Source: an uncultured Prevotellaceae bacterium
GTDB lineage: Bacteria > Bacteroidota > Bacteroidia > Bacteroidales > Bacteroidaceae
Length of the DNA stretch: 64,000 bases
Assembly (NCBI GenBank): GCA_946411565.1
Contig: CAMKEM010000001.1
Location: 62,001 to 126,000, forward strand
Direction: 5' to 3'
Part shown: piece after piece, positions 26,796 to 35,369 of the stretch
How positions within the stretch are numbered: position 1 is the first letter of the stretch
Layout of the letters: each line of letters begins with the position of its first letter
The notes under the pieces: generated by a model
Seen by the model: only the letters and a program-made list of their open reading frames with translations
Told to the model about the DNA's origin: nothing
Databases searched by the model: none
Position numbers and translations under genes: made by a program

Positions 26796-28109
26796 ATGGG
26801 AAATCTCGTAGCAATAGTTGGACGCCCGAATGTGGGTAAGTCAACTCTTTTCAACAGACTGACACAGACTCGTCAGGCTATCGTAAGTGATGTAGCAGGC
26901 ACTACACGTGACCGCCAGTATGGCAAGTGCGAATGGTGCGGCAAGGAATTCTCAATCGTTGATACAGGCGGTTGGGTGGTAAACTCTGACGACATCTTTG
27001 AAGATGCAATCCGTCAGCAGGTACTCATCGCAACAGAGGAGGCTGACCTCGTACTCTTCCTCGTGGATGTGCAGACAGGCGTTACCGACCTCGATACCGA
27101 TGTAGCAGAAATCCTTCGTAAGACAAAACTGCCTGTAATCCTCGTAAGCAACAAGACCGACAACACCAATCAGCAGTACTATGCCGCTGAGTTCTATGCC
27201 CTTGGTCTTGGTGATCCTTTCTGCATAAGCGCTGCAACAGGTAGTGGAACAGGCGACCTTCTCGATGAGGTTCTGAAGAAACTTCCCGATGCTACTCCTG
27301 ACGACATCGACACAAACATCCCACGTTTCGCAGTTGTTGGTCGTCCAAATGCAGGAAAGTCAAGTCTCATAAATGCCTTTATAGGTGAGGAGCGTAACAT
27401 CGTAACTGATATCGCAGGTACTACACGCGACTCTATCTATACACGCTATGACAAGTTCGGCTTCGACTTCTACCTCGTTGATACGGCCGGTATCCGTCGA
27501 AAGAACAAGGTAACGGAAGACCTTGAGTTCTACAGCGTCATGCGTTCTATCCGCGCAATCGAGAATTCTGATGTATGTATTCTTATGATAGATGCTACAC
27601 GCGGTATCGAGGCACAGGATATGAACATCTTCCAGCTTATACAGAAGAATAACAAATCACTTGTTGTTGTTGTAAACAAGTGGGATTTGGTACAGGAGAA
27701 ATCACAGAAGGTTATCGACACCTTCGAGAATGCCATCCGCAACCGTATGGCTCCATTCACCGACATCCCTATCATTTTCGCTTCTGCACTCACCAAGCAG
27801 CGTATCTTCAAGGTGCTCGAAACTGCCAAGCAGGTATATCTCAACCGTAAGGCTAAGATCGGTACATCGAAGCTCAATGAGGTTATGCTTCCTCTCATCG
27901 AGGCATTCCCTCCACAGTCAGTTAAGGGTAAGTACATCAAGATTAAGTACTGCAACCAGATTCCTGACACCCAGATTCCAAGCTTCGTGTTCTATGCCAA
28001 CCTTCCTCAGTATATCCGCGAGAACTATCGACGATTCCTTGAGAACAAGATTCGCGAGAACTGGACATTGACGGGTACACCTATTAATGTGTTTATTAGG
28101 CAGAAGTAA
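26796..28109 (+). CDS. der: Ribosome-assembly GTPase Der (EngA)
   Basis: This 437-residue protein has two tandem GTPase domains, each with its own P-loop ([10 protein letters not shown] near the start and [10 protein letters not shown] near residue 180), DTGG/DTAG and NKTD/NKWD motifs. A C-terminal KH-like domain follows. It acts in 50S subunit assembly. It ends exactly where a palindromic repeat begins, with the stop codon at the repeat edge. Confidence 0.97.
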   Translation: MGNLVAIVGRPNVGKSTLFNRLTQTRQAIVSDVAGTTRDRQYGKCEWCGKEFSIVDTGGWVVNSDDIFEDAIRQQVLIATEEADLVLFLVDVQTGVTDLDTDVAEILRKTKLPVILVSNKTDNTNQQYYAAEFYALGLGDPFCISAATGSGTGDLLDEVLKKLPDATPDDIDTNIPRFAVVGRPNAGKSSLINAFIGEERNIVTDIAGTTRDSIYTRYDKFGFDFYLVDTAGIRRKNKVTEDLEFYSVMRSIRAIENSDVCILMIDATRGIEAQDMNIFQLIQKNNKSLVVVVNKWDLVQEKSQKVIDTFENAIRNRMAPFTDIPIIFASALTKQRIFKVLETAKQVYLNRKAKIGTSKLNEVMLPLIEAFPPQSVKGKYIKIKYCNQIPDTQIPSFVFYANLPQYIRENYRRFLENKIRENWTLTGTPINVFIRQK

Positions 28110-28287
28110 AAGACCCTCCCCCCTGCCCCTCCCATAAAGGGAGGGGAGTAGATACAATTTCTAATCATTGGAGATTTACAGAACAAGACTATATGATTAA
28201 AACATTTCGTAATATAGCGAACTCTCTCAGCGACAAATACAAACTACTCCCCTCCCTTTATGGGAGGGGTTTGGGGGTGGGTCTTTT
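28108..28287. repeat. Inverted pair of CCCTCCC/GGGAGGG repeats spanning a gene start
   Basis: Arms 28108-28151 and 28244-28287 are 44 bp each and complementary with three or four mismatches. Each also contains its own palindrome (CTCCC-TTTAT-GGGAG). The ATG of the lipoprotein gene is in the spacer, and the whole right arm is translated as part of its signal peptide. Confidence 0.85.
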
Positions 28288-28690
28288 TATCTCTCTCTCC
28301 CTTACCTCTTGCAAGGATGATGGTCCCATCAACCATGCTGACCTTGCAGCAGAGACAGCAAAAGCATATTACGAGCAGTTGCTAAACGGCGACATCGCAG
28401 CTTTTGTTGATGGCACGGCGATGCACGTTGATGTGGTGCCAACATACCGTGAGCAACTCGAAACAAATATGAAGATGTTCCTCGGACAGCAGGAACGTGA
28501 CCACAAAGGCATCAAGTCTGTGAAGAAAGTAAAAGGCGCTCTCACCTGTCCTACTGATGCAGAAGGACAGCCTAAGGACACGGCACACATCACAGCAAAC
28601 GCATTCCTTATATTCAATTACGGTGATAACACAAGTGAACAAGTTGTAGTGCCTATGGTAAGGGTTAACGGCACATGGATGATGCGCTAA
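28193..28690 (+). CDS. Small lipoprotein with a repeat-encoded signal peptide (DUF4878-like)
   Basis: This 165-residue predicted lipoprotein has lipobox LTSC with Cys at residue 40. Residues 18-32 (LLPSLYGRGLGVGLF) are encoded by the right arm of a palindromic repeat and make up much of the hydrophobic stretch of the signal peptide. The mature part (AAETAKAYYEQLLNGD...MVRVNGTWMMR) resembles small NTF2-like or DUF4878 lipoproteins, which usually have unknown function; this family call is tentative. Without the repeat the signal peptide would be about 25 residues, the usual length. Confidence 0.7.
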   Translation: MIKTFRNIANSLSDKYKLLPSLYGRGLGVGLFISLSLTSCKDDGPINHADLAAETAKAYYEQLLNGDIAAFVDGTAMHVDVVPTYREQLETNMKMFLGQQERDHKGIKSVKKVKGALTCPTDAEGQPKDTAHITANAFLIFNYGDNTSEQVVVPMVRVNGTWMMR

Positions 28691-28699
28691 CAACGCAAA

Positions 28700-28766
28700 A
28701 CGCTAACCCCTAATCACAAAACACTAAACTCTAACCACTAAGCTCTAAACCCTAAACTCAAACATA
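28700..28766 (+). repeat. Degenerate CTAAAC/CTCTAACC word repeats
   Basis: The gap before the DUF4861 gene is made of roughly ten variants of CTAAACTC and CTAACCCT. It looks like a slippage-prone low-complexity stretch. No promoter box was seen in it. Confidence 0.5.
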
Positions 28767-28780
28767 AGACCTTAAACTAT

Positions 28781-30028
28781 ATGAAGAAACTAACTGCACT
28801 TCTGGCTATGCTCGGGTTAGCTACAACCCTAAGCGCAGCAGAAAAAACTATTAAGGTGAAGGCAACAAATCCTTCGCCCAAGGCTCGATCGGCCGTTCCC
28901 GTTGTCATAAAGCTCGATAGCGAAACCTCTCAGGCTATTGTCAAGAGAGGCGACTATGAAATTCCATGCCAACTTGACGACCTCAACGATGACGGTATTA
29001 ACGATGAACTATCATTCGTAACCGATATGGCTGCCAACGAGACACAGGAGTTCACCGTCACCCTTTCTCCCGATAGCGTTCCAAGAACCTACTACAACCG
29101 CACATACGGATATATCGGTATCCGTGACAGAAGTGAGAAGAAGCAGAAACATCAGAAAATAAATTCCGTGACCTTCCCGAAGGACACCAATCCATACAAT
29201 TACATCTACCCTCACGGTGCTGTGATGGAAAATGATATGATAGGCTTCCGTATATATTGCGACCACCGTCAGTCTATTGACCTCTACGGACACCGCCATC
29301 GGAAGATGGATATTGCCGAGACAGGTTTCTACACCACCCCACTACAACGCCTACAAGGCTATGGCGAGGATGTGCTCTACACAGGCAGCACCTACGGATG
29401 CGGAGCCCTGCACGGATGGGACGGCAAGAACGCCATTATGTTCGAGAATGTCCGCAACACGACAGAGACGATAGTATGCGAAGGTCCTGTACGTACTATC
29501 GTGGATATAACAAACAAAGGATGGCGACCAACCGCCGATTGCAAGCCTGTGGATATCGTGACACGCTACATCCTATACTACGGACATCGTGACGTAGAGG
29601 TACAGGTGAAGTTCTCACGCCCCGTACCCGACCTCCAACTCTCCACCGGCCTCGTTGATATAGTGGAAGGCAGCGAGGAGTTCAGCGACAAGGCAGGACT
29701 TCGAGGCGACTGGGGCAGGGCTTGTGCCGGAAACAACCCAAAGGTGTATGACACCATCACCGTCGGCCTCGGCATCTACGTCCCACCAGTCTATTACAAG
29801 AGCGACTCCCACTACACCGATGGCAAGCCACGCCTACCTAATCAGGCATACGTTCAGGTTGTAGGCACGAAAACCGACTCCCTCCACTACTGGTTCACCG
29901 CCACCTCCCATATCGAGACCTTCGGATTCAGCAACAAGGACGCATGGTTTCAATGGCTGAGAGAATGGAAGGAAGAATTGGAAAAGCCCCTTTCCCTGAC
30001 CCTTTCCCCGCCCGGGGCAAGGGAATAA
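28781..30028 (+). CDS. Exported DUF4861 protein with repeat-derived C-terminus
   Basis: This 415-residue protein with a signal peptide (1-19) resembles the DUF4861 family, found near pectin and uronate genes in Bacteroidetes; its biochemical role is not established to my knowledge. A histidine-containing segment (YCDHRQSIDLYGHRHRKMDIAE) and RYILYYGHRDVEVQ are prominent. The last 14 or so residues (KPLSLTLSPPGARE) are encoded by a GC-rich palindromic repeat that also supplies the region of the stop codon, so the natural C-terminus was probably replaced. It begins a run with the EIIC permease and KduI. Confidence 0.75.
   Translation: MKKLTALLAMLGLATTLSAAEKTIKVKATNPSPKARSAVPVVIKLDSETSQAIVKRGDYEIPCQLDDLNDDGINDELSFVTDMAANETQEFTVTLSPDSVPRTYYNRTYGYIGIRDRSEKKQKHQKINSVTFPKDTNPYNYIYPHGAVMENDMIGFRIYCDHRQSIDLYGHRHRKMDIAETGFYTTPLQRLQGYGEDVLYTGSTYGCGALHGWDGKNAIMFENVRNTTETIVCEGPVRTIVDITNKGWRPTADCKPVDIVTRYILYYGHRDVEVQVKFSRPVPDLQLSTGLVDIVEGSEEFSDKAGLRGDWGRACAGNNPKVYDTITVGLGIYVPPVYYKSDSHYTDGKPRLPNQAYVQVVGTKTDSLHYWFTATSHIETFGFSNKDAWFQWLREWKEELEKPLSLTLSPPGARE
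29985..30027. repeat. Palindromic repeat forming the 3' end of the DUF4861 gene
   Basis: This is a GC-rich unit with the palindrome CCCCGCCCGGGG and the typical CCCTTTCCC lead-in. It covers the last 14 codons and runs into the TAA. Confidence 0.6.
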
Positions 30029-30118
30029 ATAGTATTTCAAATCACGAAGACTAATCAACGAAATAAGAAATTAATAACTTAAATAGCGTTCCCCCAATAA
30101 CGTACAAAGGTAACTCAT

Positions 30119-30163
30119 TCCTCGCCCATTGGGGAGAGGATGCCCGCAGGGCAGATGAGGGGC
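30119..30163. repeat. Single GC-rich palindromic repeat before the EIIC gene
   Basis: This is a solitary copy of the CCTCGCCC-GGGGAGAGG family. Its inner hairpin reads GCCCGCAGGGC and its constant palindrome is slightly degraded. It ends 23 bp before the EIIC ATG, so it would lie in the mRNA leader. Confidence 0.75.
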
Positions 30164-30186
30164 TGTTGTGAACGGGGTGTTTTTAT

Positions 30187-31566
30187 ATGGAATCAATATT
30201 CTCTTACATCATCGGCCTTGGAGCCGCAGTAATGATGCCTGTCATCTTCACCATCCTCGGAGTGTGCATCGGCATCAAGTTCTCAAAAGCCCTGAAAAGC
30301 GGACTGTACGTAGGTGTCGGCTTCGTCGGACTCGGTGTCATCACAGGTCTGCTGACATCAAGCCTCGGACCTGCACTCGGACAAGTGGTTGAGATATACC
30401 ACCTCGAACTTAACGTCTTCGACATGGGATGGCCGGCAGCCGCATCCGTGGCTTACAACACCACCGTGGGCGCATTCATCATCCCTGTATGCCTCGGTGT
30501 CAACCTCCTGCTGCTCCTCACAGGCTTCACACGCACGGTGAACATCGACCTATGGAACTACTGGCACTTCGCATTCATCGGTGCCGTCATCTATTTCCTA
30601 ACCGACAGCATCATGTGGGGCTTCTTCGCCGCCATCATCTGCTATATCATCACCCTCGTCCTTGCCGACATGACCGCAAAGAAGTTCCAGAAATTCTATC
30701 CCGGCATGGAAGGCATCTCCATCCCACAGCCTTTCTGTCAGGGCTTCACGCCTATCGCCATCGGCATAGGTAAGGTGCTCGACCGTATTCCGGGCTTCGA
30801 CAAACTCAACATCGATGCAGAGGGAATGAAGAAGCGCTTCGGACTCTTCGGCGAACCACTCTTCCTTGGTGTCATCATCGGCGTCATCATCGGATGCCTC
30901 GCTTGCAAGAACACACAGGAACTCATCGACAACATCCCTGCCACCCTCGGACTCGGTATCAAGATGGGTGCAGTCATGGAACTCATCCCACGCATCACAG
31001 GCCTCTTCATCGAAGGTCTCAAGCCAATCTCCGAATCCACACGCGAACTCATCGCCAAGAAGTTCGGAGCAGATAAGGAATTCTATATCGGTATGTCCCC
31101 TGCCCTTGTCATCGGACACCCAACAACCCTCATCGTGTCCCTGCTGCTCATCCCTGTTACCCTTGTCCTCGCCGTAGCGCTCCCAGGCAATCAGTTCCTG
31201 CCATTGGCATCACTCGCCGGAATGTTCTACGTCTTCGTCATGGTACTCCCATACACCAACGGCAACGTGGTAAAGTCATTCATCGTGGGACTCGTAGTCA
31301 TCGCAGCCGGACTCTATTTCGTCACCCTCATGTCTGAGAACTTCACATCCGCCGCACAGATGGTATCTGCAGCGCACCCTGACGACAAGGCAGTACAGGT
31401 GCCAGAAGGCTTCAGCGCCGGAGCACTCGACTTCGCCTCATCCCCAATCGCCTTCCTCATCTATGCCTGCATGAAGTACATCTTCACATGGATAGGCGCA
31501 GCCATCCTCACCGCCCTCACCGTGATAATGCTCGTGTGGAATAGGATTCTGATTAACAAGAAATAA
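30187..31566 (+). CDS. Orphan galactitol-type PTS EIIC permease
   Basis: This 459-residue membrane protein with about 10-12 hydrophobic segments resembles the GatC/EIIC-GAT family (MGWPAAASVAYNTTVGAFIIP, LFGEPLFLGVIIGVIIG, GMSPALVIGHPTT). No EIIA, EIIB, HPr or EI gene is in the window, and most Bacteroidetes lack a sugar PTS, so it more likely works as a secondary transporter. It lies between DUF4861 and KduI genes, 20 bp before the latter. The obvious candidate substrate is an unsaturated or keto-uronate from pectin, which is inference. Confidence 0.82.
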   Translation: MESIFSYIIGLGAAVMMPVIFTILGVCIGIKFSKALKSGLYVGVGFVGLGVITGLLTSSLGPALGQVVEIYHLELNVFDMGWPAAASVAYNTTVGAFIIPVCLGVNLLLLLTGFTRTVNIDLWNYWHFAFIGAVIYFLTDSIMWGFFAAIICYIITLVLADMTAKKFQKFYPGMEGISIPQPFCQGFTPIAIGIGKVLDRIPGFDKLNIDAEGMKKRFGLFGEPLFLGVIIGVIIGCLACKNTQELIDNIPATLGLGIKMGAVMELIPRITGLFIEGLKPISESTRELIAKKFGADKEFYIGMSPALVIGHPTTLIVSLLLIPVTLVLAVALPGNQFLPLASLAGMFYVFVMVLPYTNGNVVKSFIVGLVVIAAGLYFVTLMSENFTSAAQMVSAAHPDDKAVQVPEGFSAGALDFASSPIAFLIYACMKYIFTWIGAAILTALTVIMLVWNRILINKK

Positions 31567-31585
31567 TTTTTAATACATACAGACT

Positions 31586-32620
31586 ATGACTAAAAAAATC
31601 TTATTGTTAGCATTACTATCAAACATCCTTCCCTTTGGGAATGCTTGGTTAGGCTGTAACGCACAGGAAGCTGACCGCTACATAGGCTATCAGCACGTTA
31701 AGTTCCAAACCGCTTGTCATCCAAAGGATGTCAAGACCTACGACACAAAGACACTCCGTGAGCGTTTCGTCATGGAGAAGGTAATGGAAGCCGACTCCAT
31801 TCTCCTCACCTACTCACACTACGACCGCTTCATCTTCGGAGGCGCAATGCCAGTAACAAAGACTCTGAAGCTCGAAAACTTCTGGGAGCTCGGTCTCGAT
31901 GTTGACAAGACCATCCCTGAGAAATATTTCATGTATAACCGTGAGCTAGGCGTGGTAAACTGCGGACTCGGCGAGGGCGTTGTCATCGTCGATGGCAAGG
32001 AATACCCACTACAACCAAAAGAGGCTCTGTATATCGGACGCGGCCACATCGGCAAGGATAAGAAAGGCAACTCCATCGACGAGAACAAATCCGTTGAGTT
32101 CCGTTCATCAGACCCAAAGAAGCCAGCCAAGTTCTACCTCAACTCAGCCACCGCACATCAGCACTACAAGACACAGTGGATCACCCTCGACGGTCGCAAA
32201 GGCTCACTCAAGGCAGCCGTATGGGGACCAGTAGGCTCAGTAGAGGAAGCCAACTCACGCACCGTGTATAAGCTCATCGTCAACGATGTACTCGAAGAAG
32301 GTCCATGCCAGTTGCAACTCGGTCTCACACAGCTCAATCCGGGCGCAGTATGGAACACCATGCCGCCACACACCCACGGCCGCCGCATCGAGGCATACTA
32401 TTACTTCAACCTCCCTGACGGACAGACCATCTCACACGTAATGGGCGAGCCACAGGAGAGCCGTGCCGTATGGCTCCACAACGAGCAGGCAATCATGAGC
32501 CCTGAGTGGTCAATGCACGCAGCAGCCGGCACCTACTACTACACCTTCATCTGGGGTATGGCTGGCGAGAACCTCTACTATAACGACAAGGATAATATTC
32601 CTGTGATAGACATTCGTTAA
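31586..32620 (+). CDS. kduI: Exported 5-keto-4-deoxyuronate isomerase (KduI-type)
   Basis: KduI converts 5-keto-4-deoxyuronate to 2,5-diketo-3-deoxygluconate in pectin catabolism. The body ([30 protein letters not shown], and zinc-site segments [16 protein letters not shown] and [14 protein letters not shown]) is unmistakable. At 344 residues it exceeds the usual 280 or so because of an N-terminal signal peptide and a charged insert (about [13 protein letters not shown]). Residues 13-25 of the signal peptide ([13 protein letters not shown]) are encoded by a palindromic repeat also present upstream of two porin genes. Export of a normally cytoplasmic enzyme is unusual; the cleavage site is probably near residue 27. 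Confidence 0.85.
   Translation: MTKKILLLALLSNILPFGNAWLGCNAQEADRYIGYQHVKFQTACHPKDVKTYDTKTLRERFVMEKVMEADSILLTYSHYDRFIFGGAMPVTKTLKLENFWELGLDVDKTIPEKYFMYNRELGVVNCGLGEGVVIVDGKEYPLQPKEALYIGRGHIGKDKKGNSIDENKSVEFRSSDPKKPAKFYLNSATAHQHYKTQWITLDGRKGSLKAAVWGPVGSVEEANSRTVYKLIVNDVLEEGPCQLQLGLTQLNPGAVWNTMPPHTHGRRIEAYYYFNLPDGQTISHVMGEPQESRAVWLHNEQAIMSPEWSMHAAAGTYYYTFIWGMAGENLYYNDKDNIPVIDIR
31622..31658. repeat. In-frame palindromic repeat in the kduI signal-peptide region
   Basis: This stretch (CATCCTTCCCTTTGGGAATG then CTTGGTTAGGCT) matches the right half of the elements ending at 35482 and 39806 with only a few differences. It lies wholly within the open reading frame. Confidence 0.8.
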
Positions 32621-32768
32621 TAGAGTAAAGGGTAAAGAGTATAGTATAAAGTGTAAAGAGTAATGTAGATAGTAATGCCGCTTATGGAAGTTTCTATAGG
32701 CGGCATTTATAGCAGCTTAAACCTTCATAATTGCAAAGAAGAATACATCTTATCCCGAAATTATCCTC

Positions 32769-33064
32769 GGTGTAATACATGGTGTAATAGTCGGTGTAAT
32801 ACTTTTTTGAAAAAGTTTTTGAGGCCAAGTATTACACCTTTGCAGAAATAAGCATCCTAAACAACTGTATATCAAATTGTTTACTTTGGTGTAATACCCC
32901 TTAAAGTATTACACCACTATTACACCAAATCACGAAAATTGGTGTAATACTTACGAGAGTATTACACCTCACCTAATACACTGATAATCAGCCTAAATAT
33001 AGGCTCATTTCAACAAAGGTGTAATACTCAGCCTCAAAAACTTTTTGAAAAATAGTATTACACC
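32769..33064. repeat. Island of GGTGTAATAC words in both orientations
   Basis: The decamer GGTGTAATAC or a one-base variant occurs directly at 32769, 32781, 32793, 32888, 32941 and 33018, and inverted at 32829, 32906, 32917, 32959 and 33055. The first three are 12 bp apart. The outermost complex arms (32793-32825 and 33031-33064) form an inverted repeat of about 33 bp. Nothing else is seen between the kduI stop and 32769 except an AT-rich stretch. Confidence 0.8.
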
Positions 33065-33098
33065 AACCAAAATACAAACAAATCCCCTTATAAGGCGC

Positions 33099-33230
33099 CA
33101 ACCATATACATCCGTTCTACCTCCGCTATAAATCCGCTCTAAGTCCGCTCTTAATCCGTTTCATATAATAGGTGAAAAATGGGAGTTACATAGGAGCTAC
33201 AAAGGAATTATATGGGAATTGAATACATTC
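33099..33230. repeat. 11-bp-phased array P3
   Basis: Twelve rows of 11 bp. TCCG recurs at 33111, 33122, 33133, 33144 and 33155; GGA recurs at 33182, 33193, 33204 and 33215, in the same register. Only the triplet and a few flanking bases are conserved between rows, so the arms would not make a good continuous stem. The GGA rows closely resemble the left arm of P1 read on the opposite strand. 33231-33434 shows no further structure or clear promoter. Confidence 0.75.
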
Positions 33231-33434
33231 CTTATCCCCCCAAAAAAGTGCGACGAATTGCTTATTTGACAAGCAAAACAGCAACTAAATCTCACAGCAA
33301 ACCTAATTAACGCTATTATTTCCTTTTTCTTGCATTCACATCCCTATATTTTCACTTTACAGAAAATAAAATTCATACGACACAATATCGGATAGAATCC
33401 GCGTTAAATAACCGAACAAAAACTCAGATTAAAT

Positions 33435-34037
33435 ATGAAGAAAACAATCATCACAATCATGATCGTTATCGTAAGTATGGCGACATTTGCACAGAAAGAA
33501 CCTGGTACACTAACCATCTATCCACGTGTAGGTATGACATTATCAAAGTTCAGCGGTTCTAAAATAGCAGAAGGTTTCGAAAATGGAACAAAGTGGTATC
33601 ACAGCAGCTTCAAACCTGGCTTTACTGCGGGAGCTGAATTTCAGTATCAGCTTGACCAAGTATTTGCCATTAGCTGCGGAGCACTATATAGCCAGCAGGG
33701 AGAGCAATTCAAGGACATACCAGATTGTGCAACTATTAAAAGCACTCATGATGACATAATCACCCCTGTGTGCGTCTTGATTACTCCCAAGCAGGGATTC
33801 CTATCATTTAGAGTCGGTCTTCAGCCAGAAATGAAAGTGAAAGGCAATTCGTACTTGTACCGCCCATTAACAATGTCGATACCTCTCGGCATTTCCTACG
33901 AATACAAGAACTTCTGTCTTGATCTCAGATATAATCATGGCATCATAAACGTCAACAAAGACACTTCGTATGGCAAAGAGAACAGTAACTTTAACCGCAC
34001 CATTATGCTAACTCTTGGATATGGAATAGAGTTATAA
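33435..34037 (+). CDS. Outer-membrane beta-barrel protein (PorT-like fold)
   Basis: This 200-residue protein with a signal peptide (1-19, ending FAQ) has alternating beta-strand patterns typical of Bacteroidetes OMP_b-brl families (GFTAGAEFQYQL, ISCGALYSQQGE, LGISYEYKNFCLDLRYNHG, LTLGYGIEL). Its function is unknown. It is transcribed alone, ending at a strong bidirectional terminator. The 5' region is unusually rich in repeats. Confidence 0.75.
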   Translation: MKKTIITIMIVIVSMATFAQKEPGTLTIYPRVGMTLSKFSGSKIAEGFENGTKWYHSSFKPGFTAGAEFQYQLDQVFAISCGALYSQQGEQFKDIPDCATIKSTHDDIITPVCVLITPKQGFLSFRVGLQPEMKVKGNSYLYRPLTMSIPLGISYEYKNFCLDLRYNHGIINVNKDTSYGKENSNFNRTIMLTLGYGIEL

Positions 34038-34055
34038 GATAAACATCAATTTTAA

Positions 34056-34107
34056 GAAAAAAGGAAACGGATTCATTTCGTCTGAAATAAATCCGTTTCC
34101 TTTTTTG
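34056..34107. terminator. Strong bidirectional terminator
   Basis: A long stem of about 22 bp (34056-34080 with 34085-34107) with A-run on one side and T-run on the other stands between two convergent genes. It can end both the barrel gene and the hemerythrin regulator. Confidence 0.85.
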
Positions 34108-34128
34108 TTCAATTATAATATATTCACG

Positions 34129-35085
34129 CTATAACCTTACCTTGGATATGTCGATAAGATTGTTTACAATAGCGTAGATAGTGAGACCTGCAGGAGAATG
34201 TATCTGTAATTTTCGTGCGATGTTGCGACGATGTGTGATGACGGTATTGATAGAGATAAACAAGTGATCGGCTATCTCCTTGTTGCTCATGCCCTGTACC
34301 ATTGCCACGATGACATCCTTTTCTCGCTCAGACAATGCCTCTGACGCATCTGGGTTCTGGCTTATCATACTTGAAATCTTCAGCGACACATCATCAGTCT
34401 TGGATTGCTTCTCTAAGTGTCGGATAGCAGGCACGAAGATTTCCTCTTCAACCTGAGAATGAAGTTGCAGCCACTCCTCATTATTATATATATCATAAAG
34501 ACACGCTGTTAGCTGATTGTTACGTAGCGCATTTCCCGGCAGATATTTTATGATGATATTCTTGAGTTCCTTTAGTTTCTCGGATGTATCGCTATGATGC
34601 TTTGAAAAGGTGTCGGTGTTGTAGCCATCGACAGTCTCGCCACGAAGAAGAGCCTCAACGTATGGGAAGAGTGCCTTTTCCTCGTACTTCATATGTTGAT
34701 GTATTGACTTGGCATAGTCATCATAAAGACGAAGGATTAGTCGGGCGAGGTTATCGTTTTCATCAAGAGCCTCAACGAGTTCCTTGCGTATGAATGGCAA
34801 CTGGAAGCCGAGGTAGTACTCGTGTGATGCGCGTAGGTACTTCATCAATGTAGGCACAGAAAGCTTTGCCTCCCCGTCAGGCGTGTGATAGCCGTTGAGA
34901 GCAAGGTTGACCACAGCAAGGAATGTGTAGGTGTCAACATTCTGCATCTCACAGACCTCACGAACGGATTTGTCGCCAAAGCCAAGACTGATGCCGAATG
35001 CACCGAGGCTCTGGAGTACGCTGTAGTTGTCGCGAATCAGGGATATCATACGGTCCTCTGGTTCGTAAAGTTTCATCTTCTTCAT
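34129..35085 (-). CDS. Hemerythrin-like LuxR-type transcriptional regulator
   Basis: This 318-residue protein has an N-terminal region with a hemerythrin HHE-type arrangement (HEYYLGF, HQHMKYEEKALFPYVE, FSKHHSDTSEKL, HSQVEEEIFVPAIRHLE), whose His and Glu residues would hold a di-iron centre. The C-terminal LuxR HTH (LSEREKDVIVAMVQGMSNKEIADHL, about 250-315) binds DNA. Such a protein could sense oxygen, nitric oxide or iron. It is divergent from a porin-cytochrome-imelysin cluster and is the obvious candidate regulator. The promoter is TAATTTTG (complement of 35159-35166). Confidence 0.85.
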   Translation of the reverse strand: MKKMKLYEPEDRMISLIRDNYSVLQSLGAFGISLGFGDKSVREVCEMQNVDTYTFLAVVNLALNGYHTPDGEAKLSVPTLMKYLRASHEYYLGFQLPFIRKELVEALDENDNLARLILRLYDDYAKSIHQHMKYEEKALFPYVEALLRGETVDGYNTDTFSKHHSDTSEKLKELKNIIIKYLPGNALRNNQLTACLYDIYNNEEWLQLHSQVEEEIFVPAIRHLEKQSKTDDVSLKISSMISQNPDASEALSEREKDVIVAMVQGMSNKEIADHLFISINTVITHRRNIARKLQIHSPAGLTIYAIVNNLIDISKVRL

Positions 35086-35158
35086 TTTTCCAAGGTTGAA
35101 GGTCGAGGGTCAAGCCCCCTTGTCTTTAGTCCTTTGACTTTTGACTTCTTTCAAGGTG

Positions 35159-35353
35159 CAAAATTAAGAACTTTTTGCGAAATACACAATAATAAGAAGT
35201 AGGTATTAATTCGAAGATTTTGCATTTTTAACAACTTTGAATACCTACTTATGATTACTGAATACCTAATTATGGGGATTGATGATGTAATTTTTAGAAT
35301 GAAAAAGCATAATTTTTGAGTATTGTGGGGGTGAGGGAAAGGTAGTAATTTTG
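35159..35353. promoter_or_regulatory. Divergent promoters between the hemerythrin regulator and the porin cluster
   Basis: Minus-strand TAATTTTG at 35159-35166 serves the regulator. Plus-strand TAATTTTG at 35346-35353 serves the porin gene, giving a leader of about 125 nt. Between them are near-repeats of AATACCTACTTAT/AATACCTAATTAT (35253-35275), a plausible operator for the divergent regulator. The regulator leader (35090-35156) has a dyad of GGTCAAGG/CTTTGAC words. Confidence 0.55.
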
Positions 35354-35369
35354 CACTCGAAAAAGGAAG

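Noticed and set aside
28700..28766. Telomere-like CCCTAA repeats
   Set aside because: Units are degenerate variants of CTAAACTC/CTAACCCT in the middle of a chromosome segment; chance slippage is a simpler reading.
30598..31119. 173-residue Asp/Glu-rich minus-strand frame
   Set aside because: It mirrors the codon bias of the EIIC gene on the other strand.
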